Positions 33,936 to 43,776 of a stretch of 64,000 bases of DNA are shown here, piece after piece (within the stretch, counting starts at the first letter, position 1; each line of letters begins with the position of its first letter). Where the stretch lies: positions 2,418,001-2,482,000 of the forward strand of contig JAHQRK010000006.1 of assembly GCA_019828595.1 (NCBI GenBank), given 5' to 3'. This DNA comes from Aphanomyces cochlioides. Lineage: Eukaryota > Oomycota > Saprolegniomycetes > Saprolegniales > Verrucalvaceae. The notes under the pieces are model-generated. The model was not told where the DNA came from. It did not search any database and saw only the letters and a program-made list of their open reading frames with translations. The position numbers and the translations under genes were made by a program.

Positions 33936-35885
33936 TTAGAGCTCATACAACTCAACCTCATCGGTGATGACACATGGATCTGTAACTTCGGGCTGGGCAC
34001 GTTTTCGTCGCTTCGTTTTGGCGATTTTTGCTTGCTCTAGGTCTTGATTTGTCGGTTTCTTGTACAACTCATCATCCTGAAATTGCTGTGGTACATGCGG
34101 CCTCACTTTGTTGTAAATATCGCATAACTTTTCCACATTTACAGGGGGGCGTGGAATGCCTGCCTTGGCGTCGAGCGAGTGCAAATTGACGTCAACACCT
34201 CTCTTCATCAAGTTCTGAATTTTGGGTGTCTCATTTGGGCGTATGCGGCATTGAACTTGCCCTTTGCTTTGCTTTGACATTGTAAAAAGCTGAAATTGCT
34301 GGATCGACGTTATGTCAGAGTATAAACCAGCCAAAGGGTCCCGAAAATTGTAGAAACAAACAGCCTCATCTTCCAAGGGGAAACAACGACTGCTTTTTGA
34401 AGACTTTTCAACATGTTCCGTCAGTTGCTGAAATGTCCAAGCATCATTGCGAAGCAAGCGCTTTCGTACCGACCCAAACCCACGTGCGCAAGAGTTCTTG
34501 GTCCTTTCACCAGGAACTTTAAATTGACTTCCTACATGCAACGTGCCATTAAGACCGATTTTGATTTCAAGAAATTTATACCTCGAGTTGACCAGAATCA
34601 ACAAGCCACAACAAGTACTTGACGACTGTGTTGTTCTTGTTTTGCCCCCACAATTTCAGCATAAAGTGTCAGTTTATTCGTCGTTTGATTTCCGCCGATC
34701 GCTCCAACATGATGTAAATATCGGTCCAAGAGCGAAACAACCTCATTGCACCCCTTGCCCCCAACTTTTTCGCTGTAGATAAAGTGGTTATTGACCTGTA
34801 TGGATGCATCATAAATTCCAAACACAGACACTGATATGAGACTGCAAAAATACCAAGACGACGGACATTGAGCAGTTTGGGGCAGCATAACATTTTGAGC
34901 ATAGTCCATTGATAAAACAAGATGTTCTTCAGTGGCGGCAGCACAATCAAGTTGATATTCAGTGCGCATTGTCATAGCGTCTTTCACATGCAGGCCAAAG
35001 GCTTCTGTTTCTAGCACGTTTGGATTTATTGACATACTATTCTTGTAGCTAAACACAAAGATCGCACACATTGTCTCGAGGGGTTCTTATAGTAATGTTT
35101 GGGAGTTTGGCCGTCAAAATTTTTCGGAACGCTGAAAGAGATGGCTCGGCAATTCTTACATGACTGTCCTCGTTGTACTTAATGTACTCCTTGTGTAATT
35201 GGTCCCACGTAAAAAAAGACGGCAAAAGGCACATTGGCTTTGTCGAGTATGTTGACACAACTTCACCATCCTTCGCTTTTCGAATTCTTGTCTGGATCGG
35301 CACAATTTCACCAAACGTATCACCGAAGAATTGAAACCATTCAGTAAGACGATCAACATCCAAGCTGGCGGCATTCTTGTTGCCAATATTTTTATGGATT
35401 TTTGGCTGCAAATTCCAAGAGTAAATGCGTTGCTTGATTCTGTTGAGTTTGTCGTTCGAAATTTTAAAAAGAGCTTGAAAAGCTGGCCGGCAAACTGTTC
35501 CCACTAGTGGAACCATGTAAGTAAAACAATTTCGTTTCCCCGTTCCTCGTTTTCGTTTGCCTCCGAGAGCGTCAAACGTCCCACACAAAGAAATGGTCGT
35601 ATAGATACAGGCTGATAATCGGTCCTTCGACATACCCTTCATAGACTCCAAGAATTTCGCCACTTCCTTTGTTTTGCCGGTCAGGCAAGCATTCGTACAG
35701 CACGTGACAGCACACAAACGCTCGGCCTCCTCAACTGATGCTTGTTCGCATGGTTCATCGAGAATGAACTCACGTGGAGCGTAGTGGTCATCGTCACTTG
35801 AGTCTATTGACCCTTCCTCCTCATCCGGTATGTAGTCTTCGTCGTCGCTTGCGCTGCCATTCATCCAGTTGTTTAATACAATCAA
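33936..35885 (-). pseudogene. DUF7869-like transposase 2, frameshifted
   Basis: Homologous over its length to 17,884-19,788. Acidic N-terminus, CTNACLTGKTKEVAKFLESM, TEWFQFFGDTFGEIVPIQ (Trp where element 1 has TAG), DNVCDLC, LVLSMDYAQN (first Asp kept), LTLYAE and TKNSCARGFG (third Asp replaced by Ala). Frameshifts near 35,055, 34,640 and 34,515 break it, and one intron is likely near 34,560. The C-terminus ends at 33,936. Confidence 0.75.
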
Positions 35886-35958
35886 GTGAGACGAAAAGTG
35901 TTTTTTTGTGTTTTCTCGAAAATAAGGTTTCAGAGTGCGAAAACTTCAAAGCCATTTA

Positions 35959-37349
35959 GGGTGCGTTTGGATGAATCTGTTTTGGACAAATAACGTGTTT
36001 TGGAGCCAGTTTTCACTGAAACTTGACAAAACAGCAAATGCACAACAAGTGACGCGTTTGGTTTTAAATGTGTTTTCGTCAAAACGCTGTATGGCTCCAC
36101 CAAAACACGTTTTGGAGACGTACGTTGGATATAATGGTAGAGGTAGATAACTGAAGACTAAAAGATACTTGAGACTTTGATTATCATTAGACTCATATCC
36201 ATTTAGCTACAATGTCGATTGCAAGTTTGAAACATCAATCGAGCAAATATCAGCGATGAGCTCAAGACGCGATTCTTCGCCAATGTTCAGAAAGAGAACA
36301 TCCGCCATGGAAGTCATTGCGAGGTATCGCGCAACTTCCAAGTTTTGCCGAGCTGTCAACGGCAAATTCATGTTGCGAAACTCTTGTATCGCTCTTTCTG
36401 CTGTCGAAGGTGGCTGTACCAACCGGGTTTGTTGAATTTCGCGCTGTGTTCGAGCTAGAAACACTAAACTATCAGCTACAGCGTTACCACGACGTGGTGG
36501 TGAACGTTGGCGCTTCTTTGGGTGTAATGTTGATTTGATTTCGTTGCTTGAGATGACTGTAAAGTCAGAATCGACATTTACGTCGGAGTTGGAGTTGGGA
36601 TCGGTATCACACTCCTCAGCCTCATCGTCACTTTCGACACCAACGCCAGCCGAGGCAAATTCACCAGTTGCGACTGCGCCAGAGATAATGGCATGTAAGT
36701 CATCGTACAGGGGGAACGGTTTTGAGCTAGTATTGTGAATTCAGCGCACGCAGACGCAATAAGACTTACCGGTAAATAGAACTCCTTGGATGAGCTGAGA
36801 GATATGTCGCCCATACCTCGTCAGGAGCCGTGGGGAGTTGATTAGCTGCGTCCCAACCAAACCCACTATTGTTTCGTATTTCTCTTACGCGAGAGTATTC
36901 AGCCTTTAAGGAGCTCAGTCGTCCCTGAACTTGAATTTTGGAATAGTTGGTCTTCGCACTCTTGTTGAATTTGAGAAGGAGTCGAGTCCAGCCCTCCTTC
37001 TTTAGCCCACCGGCATCAGTACCCTTCCCTTAATCACTCACACATTGAATATGATGGATATGATGTATATTACCTCGATTTAGCTCCTCGCAGAAGCATG
37101 TAAGGAGCATTTTCGTCCTGTCCTCGGTCCAATTCGCCTTGGTCGACATTGACGAAGCCAAACTGCGTCTCTACTGGACAAGGCATGTTGAAAGTCTCCA
37201 TTGGCTAAAAATGCCGTCCCATTCCTGCACAATAGTTTTGTTATCCAAACGCTCTGAAACACTGAATGACCATTTCCGTTATTCTTGAATTTGGAATAAC
37301 AAAAATTGGCGTCCAGTGTTTTGAAACAGCGTTTTATCCAAACGAGGCA
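35959..37349. mobile_element. PIF/Harbinger element D, Myb gene only
   Basis: Inverted ends GGGTGCGTTTGGATGAA and TGCCTCGTTTGGATAAAA with TTA on both sides (35,956-35,958; 37,350-37,352). 1,391 bp; the only gene is the Myb/SANT-like protein. No transposase sequence is left. Confidence 0.75.
36207..37149 (-). CDS. Myb/SANT-like (trihelix) protein of Harbinger D
   Basis: Three exons (37074-37149, 36770-37028, 36207-36726), introns 45 and 43 bp, 284 residues with agreeing phases. Residues about 5-110 form a Myb_DNA-bind_3-like domain: NWTEDRTKMLLTCFCEEL, GWTRLLLKFNKSAKTNYS, QVQGRLSSLKAEYSRVREI, NSGFGWD and DEVWATYLSAHPRS. An acidic linker and a helical C-terminal part follow. The frame is intact although the element has lost its transposase. 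Confidence 0.8.
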
Positions 37350-37617
37350 TTATCTCAGCAATTAATTTTGCGAGGTACACCGATTTTGTCTTTCGACTCC
37401 CAAACTCAATATTCAGATAGTTTGGCTGGGTGGAGCAGGTTCACCTGGAATCACTGATGCATCACTGGTTTGACTTGTGATTCTCCTGATGCCAGAAATT
37501 TGATTCCACTGACTCCAAATCGTGTTCGGCGAAGCATTGATTCTGTACCCTAATCACCCTGAATCTTCAAGTTCAGCCAGAATCAAGAGAATCAGGAGAC
37601 AACCGAACATGCCCTAA

Positions 37618-37905
37618 GGCCGTGTTCGACTTGGCAAAGAATCATGATTCAAGTTGATTCTGAACAAATTTTATCCAATAGAAAACGACCACAAACCATT
37701 TGTGAATTAGCGAAATTTCCTTCCGTTCCTCAAGGAACACTGGGATAATCATGATTTTTAGAATCTACCTCAACCATTTTGAATGAGGTAGATTCATAAG
37801 AGTGAATGTGGATTCTCATGAATGTTGTTAATCCCGTGAAAGACACAAATAGGTTTTGCATGGGAGAATCAAGATGCGATCATGATTTTCAAACCGAACA
37901 CGGCC
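37618..37905. mobile_element. 288-bp MITE, TAA target duplication
   Basis: Ends GGCCGTGTTCGACTTGG and, inverted, GGCCGTGTTCGGTTTG; both continue with AATCATGAT. TAA at 37,615-37,617 and 37,906-37,908. The left TAA is also the right TAA of the 8.6-kb element. Confidence 0.85.
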
Positions 37906-37980
37906 TAAAGTTTTTGTGCTCTGGAATCTTATTTTCTCAAAAACATAAAAACAACTTTCTTCACATTTTGGATTGTATTA

Positions 37981-38583
37981 GTGGGTCTCAGAGTTGGGAG
38001 CATCAACTTTTGGCAGCTTGACTTTTTGTCCAATCGTAAACGTAGAAATAGAATGAACACTGACACCCCCAGTTTTCGAGTCAGCAGCAGCAATGTACCT
38101 ACCCGACTCTCGTTTTCGTAAATCCTTCCGTTTGGAGCGGACATCTTTGGAGAGGCTTGTTTCGGTGCTGGAATCCACTCCAGCATTCACGTCTGCACAT
38201 GGTAAGTTACACAAAGCCCCTGTTGAGCATCATTTATTGGTATTACTCTATTATTTGGGCACATGCGGCAATGCAATATCAAACGACCACTTGTCTAGCT
38301 TCTTTGGAATTGGGAGCGGCACTGTTCACTCCTACATATTGGACAGCCTCGCAACAAGGACCTCCATAGTGTTCATTCCACCGCCATCGCTGTCGTTCGT
38401 CCACAGAATTTCACTCTTAAGAATTTACACTTCACTCTTAAGAACTTATAAATATAACAACCTGTGAAAACTGTTTCCTGCCAGAAGCAGAAGATGCCGA
38501 GATGCTAGCATCTTGGCATCTTCAATATCATTCAATTTTTACCAATCATTGACAAAAAAGATGCTGCCTACTCTGAGACCCAC
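37981..38583. mobile_element. Short Harbinger derivative with transposase fragment
   Basis: Ends GTGGGTCTCAGAGTTGGGAG and, inverted, GTGGGTCTCAGAGTAGGCAG, both continuing CATC; TA on each side. At 38,093-38,345 (+) is a Harbinger-like N-terminal segment (FRLERTSLERLVSVLE, HHLLVLLYYLGTCGN, LSSFFGIGSGTVHSYI); nothing catalytic follows. Confidence 0.7.
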
Positions 38584-39345
38584 TATTGAAGTTATTGAGA
38601 AAGCATATGTTTAGAACATGTTTAAATCAAGTTTAAACGTCGAATTCTTTCTGTTTTGATGATTTAAACTGGTACAATCGATAGATCTCCACAAGACGAA
38701 TCCAAAAACATAGAAATCTCAAAAATGAAATTTTTTCAAAGTCCGCCGATGGTTAACTTCGGGACGTCCAAGTAGGCTCTATGTAGCCACAGACGCGCTC
38801 TATAGCGTAACACCAAACTGTCTGATTGGCAATAAGTCTGATTATGTTTTCCGTGTCTTCATTTGATGCTGCGTGCGATGGAATGTTCAGCGCGATGTTC
38901 GTTGCCAAGATCTTGCGTAGGTAGTCCCGAATCGTAGAGGATATGACGCTCAGGCAATCACTTGAGTGAGTAACGCACGCTAGATTGGATTTAGCGCGAT
39001 GGAATAGCGTTGTCGCGTTGGGCATGCTCTAACAAGCCAAAGTCATCAAGCACAATGCTCTCGCTATGGATTCTGATATATATATATATATATGGTATAT
39101 GGCATCGACCACGCCAGACGCTGTTCACCATGCCAAATCTAACGTTAGTGGAAATTCTACCGTACACGCTAGAATGAACGCTATTTTTAGCGTGACACCG
39201 TTGGGCTTGAATTTGCCGCTAAATTCTATTTGGTTAGCGGGTTAGCGTGGCCGCATTGGGCATCATCCATGCATTGCACCCACATTATCGGCTTGAATGA
39301 TGGCTATCACAACAACCAAACAGCTTCTTTCTTCAAAAAAACAAG

Positions 39346-39774
39346 ATGCGAGTCCTCCTCCTGGCGTTGGCAGGTCTCCCGTGGATTGCAGTGCAAGCTG
39401 CCGTGCTTCTCCGTGGCTGTCCTAAAGTCACCGAGAATCTCCAAGAAGCGTTCAAAACGAATAAACACGTCGACATTATCGTGACGATGAAGAAGTCGAC
39501 GGACGAAATTGAAGCTGTGCCTGGCAAGACACAAAGTTTCGTGGAGAAGCTCCAAGCGTTCACAGGAAAGCAACAACAGCCCGTGAAAGACCTCTTGACT
39601 TCCCATCCTCATCGATTCCATGGCAAACCAACCTTCTTTTGGATCACAAACTCGATTTCAATCCCTCAAGCTTCTTCCGAGCTCGTGTCAGAGATCGCAA
39701 AGATCGATGGCGTCAAGGAAATTCGCCTCCCTGAAGTCGGACACATTGGAGGCGGTGGCCACCGTGGGCAATAA
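39346..39774 (+). CDS. Secreted I9 (subtilisin propeptide)-like protein 1, copy B
   Basis: 142 residues, paralogue of 11,884-12,312. Signal peptide MRVLLLALAGLPWIAVQA, then VDIIVTMKKSTDEIEAV, FVEKLQAFTGKQQQPVKDLL, FFWITNSISIPQAS and VKEIRLPEVG, the strand-helix-strand-helix-strand order of I9 domains. It stops after the domain, with no catalytic subtilase part. The changes from copy A are mostly substitutions in loops (Glu/Lys, His/Asp), suggesting both were kept for a time. A role as secreted protease inhibitor or free chaperone is inferred. Confidence 0.8.
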   Translation: MRVLLLALAGLPWIAVQAAVLLRGCPKVTENLQEAFKTNKHVDIIVTMKKSTDEIEAVPGKTQSFVEKLQAFTGKQQQPVKDLLTSHPHRFHGKPTFFWITNSISIPQASSELVSEIAKIDGVKEIRLPEVGHIGGGGHRGQ

Positions 39775-39878
39775 TCTATCTCGACGTCCTTTTATTCTTT
39801 CTTAACACATGAAGCGTTTTCTTCGAATCTTGTTCACATGCGGAGGACGACACATTCGGAATCGCCTTTAAGTCAACA

Positions 39879-40297
39879 ATGCATCGAATGCATCTTCTAC
39901 TGAGCCTTGTCGTCGGGTTGACGTGCTCGTATTCCCATACGACTGGACGACAGACGTAGTTGGCGACGCTGCTAACAGCACACACTACGTTCAGCAGCTC
40001 CGGACATTTACAAAGGCCAAACAGCGCGAAGTTCATAGCGTCCTGGACTCAAACCCGAACTTTCACCCTCCTGCGTCATTCTTCTGGATTACCGACGCTG
40101 TAGCCATCCAAGCTGTATCAATACACCTCGTCGCTTCATTAGCTGCGCTTCCAAGCGTCGAACTCATCCGCAGCAACATGCAACCATCCCCCGAATCTCC
40201 TCAATCAGGCGATCCGAACCCCTTCACTCCTAAACCCTTTAACCCCATGTCTTCTAACCCCTGCACCCTTCCTGATAATTCATCTGATAATAAATGA
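39879..40297 (+). pseudogene. I9-like protein 2, copy B, frameshifted
   Basis: Signal-peptide-like start at 39,879 and I9 domain in another frame from about 39,917 (DVLVFPYDWTTDVVGDAANS, FFWITDAVAIQAVS, LAALPSVELIRSN), ending with a Pro/Asn-rich tail at 40,297 (PFTPKPFNP). No GT-AG intron reconciles the frames. A start downstream inside the domain, or an unrecognised first exon, cannot be excluded. Confidence 0.55.
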
Positions 40298-40348
40298 ATT
40301 CTTAATTAATAAATTCACACGTTTGACCTGTCGCTCAAGTCAGAGCAC

Positions 40349-40807
40349 ATGCGAGGAGGTGGCTGGCTCCACTTTTTCTTTTCGCTCGCTGTCGTCGCCG
40401 CCACTGAGTTCGCGTGTATTGGGTTGGATTGTATGAGTTCGAAAGTCGCAGCCGAATTGCAAGAAGCCTTTACACACAGTGACCATGTCAACGTCATGGT
40501 TGAATTGATCCGATCGACGACGGAAGTGGACGCTGTGCCAGGAGACCGAACGCAGTATGTACAGAACCTCCAAGCGTTTTCCGCTGCCCAACAACAGCCT
40601 GTGAGAGATCTCCTCGAGCTACACCCGAACGAGTATATTGGCGAGCCAAATTTCTTCTGGATCGACAGCAAAGTCCACATTCCCCAAGCCACTGCAGTAC
40701 TCGTCGTGGAGCTCGCATCGCTCGATGCTGTCAAGCACATTCGAGGCGAAGTCACAGCGAGAATTCAACCCATGCGGAGTTTGGCTGTTCATGACGATGC
40801 ACTTTAA
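40349..40807 (+). CDS. Secreted I9-like protein 3 (copy B only)
   Basis: 152 residues. Signal peptide MRGGGWLHFFFSLAVVAATE, then KVAAELQEAFTHSDHVNVMV, DRTQYVQNLQAFSAAQQQPV, FFWIDSKVHIPQATAVLVVE and LDAVKHIRGEV. The same domain architecture as gene 1, about 40% similar. Deleted from copy A by the inversion. It ends 56 bp before the next gene's ATG. Confidence 0.78.
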   Translation: MRGGGWLHFFFSLAVVAATEFACIGLDCMSSKVAAELQEAFTHSDHVNVMVELIRSTTEVDAVPGDRTQYVQNLQAFSAAQQQPVRDLLELHPNEYIGEPNFFWIDSKVHIPQATAVLVVELASLDAVKHIRGEVTARIQPMRSLAVHDDAL

Positions 40808-40862
40808 CTCTCTTGATAATGGACGTGATGTTGTAACTCCCGCTTTGAAACGACAACCCACC

Positions 40863-42072
40863 ATGGCGACGACAACGACAGCGCCTTCTTTGGCTTCATC
40901 ACAGCAACAGCAGCTTCATAATCTCCACTCAACAATTCAAGGCATTCGGCCTCCTGGATGTCCTCTTCTTGCCCTTCTTACAGCCGAGATCCCATGGGAA
41001 ACCCTCGTTGAGCTCATGACCACGAAATACTATTCTGTCGGCCAGTTTGTAAGTCAGCCAAGCCATTGATCTTTGACTTTCTCCATCATCTCTTAGGTTT
41101 GGACACAAGGACAAGTGCCCACCTCGGTTGGATTCATTATGCAAGGGCAGTTTGCTCTTCAAATGAGGCCCGAGGGAAGCACGCCCAAGTCGGATAAAAT
41201 CCGAAATCCAGGTGGAGCCATCCATCCATCCATGGCTTAAGTCTTCATCAAGGTGCTTGCATCAGCGCGTTCCCTGCGTACTACCAAGTGCCCCTGGCGT
41301 ATTCTGTCATGGCTCTGAGCTACAAATCGTCCGTCCTGATGCTCTCGACGGTATGTCGTCATCCCATGCTGCTGAATTTTGATCAATGGCGACTGTCCAG
41401 GCCAAGTTTAAGACGATCCTCAAACAACTCAGTCGTAGCAAAGAGCGGCAGATCGTCCAAGTCTTGGAAACCATGCACAAAGACGATCTCAATTGGATGG
41501 AGCAATCTTTTCCAGTCCAAGGCGATCAAGTTACAACTGACGCCGCTACGACGACCGTCATGGGTAGCGTTTCCCCCATGACTCGCCCTATTGAGTTTGA
41601 AAACACAAACGGCGTGCTTGTCATCCATGAAGTTGTGACGCCAGTGTCGGCGAAACCACGCTTGGATCCCATTTGCGCCAAGGCTAAAGCCAACATGCAG
41701 CGACGCCTTGACCAACTGCACAAGCCAGAACACTACAACCATCTCGAGACGCACGCTGGGCAACGCAAGCATTTGAGCTATCTCCGTCGCAGAGCAAACG
41801 ACGTCGACTCCAGGGAGAAACCTGTCGGTCGACTACTCAAACCGATGATTACAAGCCATGCGTCGAGCTTTGTGCGAGCTGAGCGCAGTCACCCGTGCGA
41901 GTTCCGGCCGCTGAATAGTCCGTCGACTTCGGCTCCACCGAGATCTCAATCTACACCAAGTCTTTTCAGTGACAAGACGCTACAAGCCATGTCGGCCCAA
42001 CGAAATGGCGTGAGCTCTGCTCCAAGCAATGCACGAGAGATGAATCGAAATAATTCGACGCTGTTGCAGTGA
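40863..42072 (+). CDS. Cyclic-nucleotide-binding-like domain protein
   Basis: Four exons (40863-41048, 41097-41211, 41253-41350, 41401-42072), introns 48, 41 and 50 bp, 356 residues. YYSVGQFVWTQGQVPTSVGF followed by IMQGQFALQM is the first half of a CNB beta-roll; AYYQVPLAYSVMALSYKSSV fits its last strands. The phosphate-binding cassette (GE....RA) is not seen, so it may not bind cyclic nucleotides. The rest is basic and disordered. The stop abuts the stop of the convergent RCC1-like gene with no bases between. Confidence 0.7.
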
Positions 42073-43240
42073 TTAGCCGTACAACTTGGGAGGAACTTCA
42101 AGGCGGCCATTGGAGTTGTGACCCCAACACAGCACGCGTCCCGATCCAGAGAGAATACCGCAGCCATGGTCCCATCCGAGCGTCAGTTCATCAAACGCGA
42201 CATCTCCAGGGACGCTCGTCACGCCTTCTTTCATTCCCCAGCACACGACTTTCTTGTCCTTCCTCTAATGACAACATTGACCGTGAGATCAACATCCGAC
42301 GACGTGCAATAACTTGCCTTGATACCACATGTGGATAGTCGACTTGTGCTCACAAGAGCAAACTCTGTGTCGTGAGGTGGATCGCATTGCTTCCGGTGGT
42401 TGTCGCCCCAGCATTTAATGGAGTGATTAACAGTCACACCACAGGAAAAGTCACCAGGGGCGGCCGACACCTGGAGGAATTTCACATTCGTCGGTGCTGA
42501 GCTCTGGCCTAAGCGGTTTGCGCCCCAACATTTGACTGATCCGTCTGCAGCTAAGGCACATGAATGGCCCTGATTTTCGAAGTAAGGAGAATACTGAGGA
42601 GCTCTTACCTTGCCACAGCTCACTTGAACAAAGCGTCCTTGAGGCGCATCGAGCTGTCCTTCATAATTTGCTCCTAAAAGAGATTCGTGTTGAATAGAAG
42701 CTATGGCCAATATCTTACCCCAACATGAAAGAGTTCCATCTTTGAGCACGCCACATGTGTGAAAGTCGCCGGCACTGACTTGAACAAAAAGACCTGCTGG
42801 GCTTTGGGCATGATTTGGATCGCCCCAACATTCTACTGTCTCGTCTAGAGTTACGCCGCAAGTGTGAAAGCGGCCACTGCTAACTTGGATAAACTCAACC
42901 TACATCAGCAATATCGTGTGCCTCCTTGGAAATCACGTACATCAGGGGGAGAGCCTTGGCCAAGAGTATTATCTCCCCAGCAGATGACCTTGCCGCCAAA
43001 GTCAACCTTTGATACTGAGTGAATCGCGCACGTATGCTCAATGCCTGCAGAAACTGTCGTGTCATCAATGTCGACGTGCTCAATATCGCCCTTTGGAATT
43101 GGACTCAAATCTTCTTTTGCATCATCGCTGTCGTCTTTGTCTTCGTCTTCAATCGGCGGCTCCAATATGTCTAATTTATCTTGTCCTGCTACCATCATCG
43201 CGGCCAGGAGCATCCATATCCACGGCGGTCCAAGTCGCAT
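42073..43240 (-). CDS. Secreted RCC1/BLIP-II-type repeat protein
   Basis: Five exons (42941-43240, 42719-42899, 42609-42673, 42318-42569, 42073-42264) and introns of 41, 45, 39 and 53 bp give 329 residues. Signal peptide MRLGPPWIWMLLAAMMVAGQ, an acidic linker, then six to seven repeats of the form H-T-C-[AG]-[IV]....V-x-C-W-G-D/x-N-x-x-G-Q, as in RCC1-like beta-propellers. The last intron has a GC donor (ATCAAG|GCAAGT); it is supported because splicing adds two more repeats (VVCWG, VLCWGHNSNGRL). Ligand unknown. Confidence 0.85.
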
Positions 43241-43776
43241 CCCGCTCGTATCTTTCGGGAAATTGAATTTCTCAAAATCCGATTAATCTTGAATAATGTA
43301 TACTTTACGAAATACTATGTATAAATATGCATCGAAATTCCAAATTGAACTCTTCCATCGAAAATGAAATCTTTGGCGCCAAGTTCTTCCACTACATCAG
43401 CAATCTGGTAGCGGACGACACTGCGCGGTCAGGACGACGCAGCAGGCCATTCACTAGGTTCCTTGCTCAATCTCCACGAAGAAAATGCCATCTTGTAGCT
43501 CCTTCAACGAGAAAGGCGTCCTCGAACTGTTAAAATAGCCATGGCAAGCTCCCTCCACGCGGTTGATGGATCTCTAACAATGACAAGTCGACGAAACAGC
43601 GATTTCCACCGAGGTTTTGCCCTTGAGCTCACTCATATCGTGGATCCATAGCTACGACTAGTTCCAGGGCCGACGATTACAGAGTTCCTACAGCTAGAAG
43701 CTGCAGTTCACAACACACAGAAGCAAGGAGCGGATTCATTGCAACACCAACGAGAGAAGGAATTACTTTCCGTTGG
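43241..43776. other. Intergenic, no gene seen
   Basis: About 540 bp between two minus-strand genes. Only short open frames (for example 43,327-43,533 on +) that resemble nothing known. Probably the RCC1-like gene's promoter and the channel gene's 3' region. Confidence 0.4.

Larger units (their letters stand above)
28974..37614. mobile_element. Harbinger-type outer element, 8.6 kb with nested elements
   Basis: Ends GGGCGTGTTCGGTGG (28,974) and, inverted, GGGCATGTTCGGTTG (37,614), both continuing to GATTCTC about 25-30 bp in. TAA lies on each side (28,971-28,973 and 37,615-37,617), the PIF/Harbinger target duplication. Its own coding content cannot be separated from the elements nested inside. 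Confidence 0.65.
33474..38861 (-). mobile_element. DUF7869-like transposon 2 with long inverted ends
   Basis: The first ~310 bp (from TGAAGGCGCGGAAAACAAAA) and the inverted last ~290 bp (from TGAAGACACGGAAAACATAA) match along their length, both with CAATCAGACAG and TTGGTGTTACGC. The ends differ from those of element 1. Inside are the decayed transposase, a 28-bp tandem repeat, a Harbinger element (35,959-37,349) and MITEs. The boundary with the outer element at 28,974-37,614 overlaps, so the order of events is unclear. Confidence 0.6.
38858..41985 (+). repeat. Segmental duplication copy B
   Basis: Right part of copy B, matching copy A from 11,661 on. It keeps three I9-like genes and the complete cyclic-nucleotide-binding-like gene. 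38,862-39,300 holds no gene; it has an (AT)9 run at 39,076-39,093 and several TAGCG..TTGGGC words that repeat within 250 bp. Confidence 0.85.

Noticed and set aside
43327..43533. 68-codon frame between the RCC1-like and channel genes
   Set aside because: No ordered segment, signal peptide or similarity; isolated.
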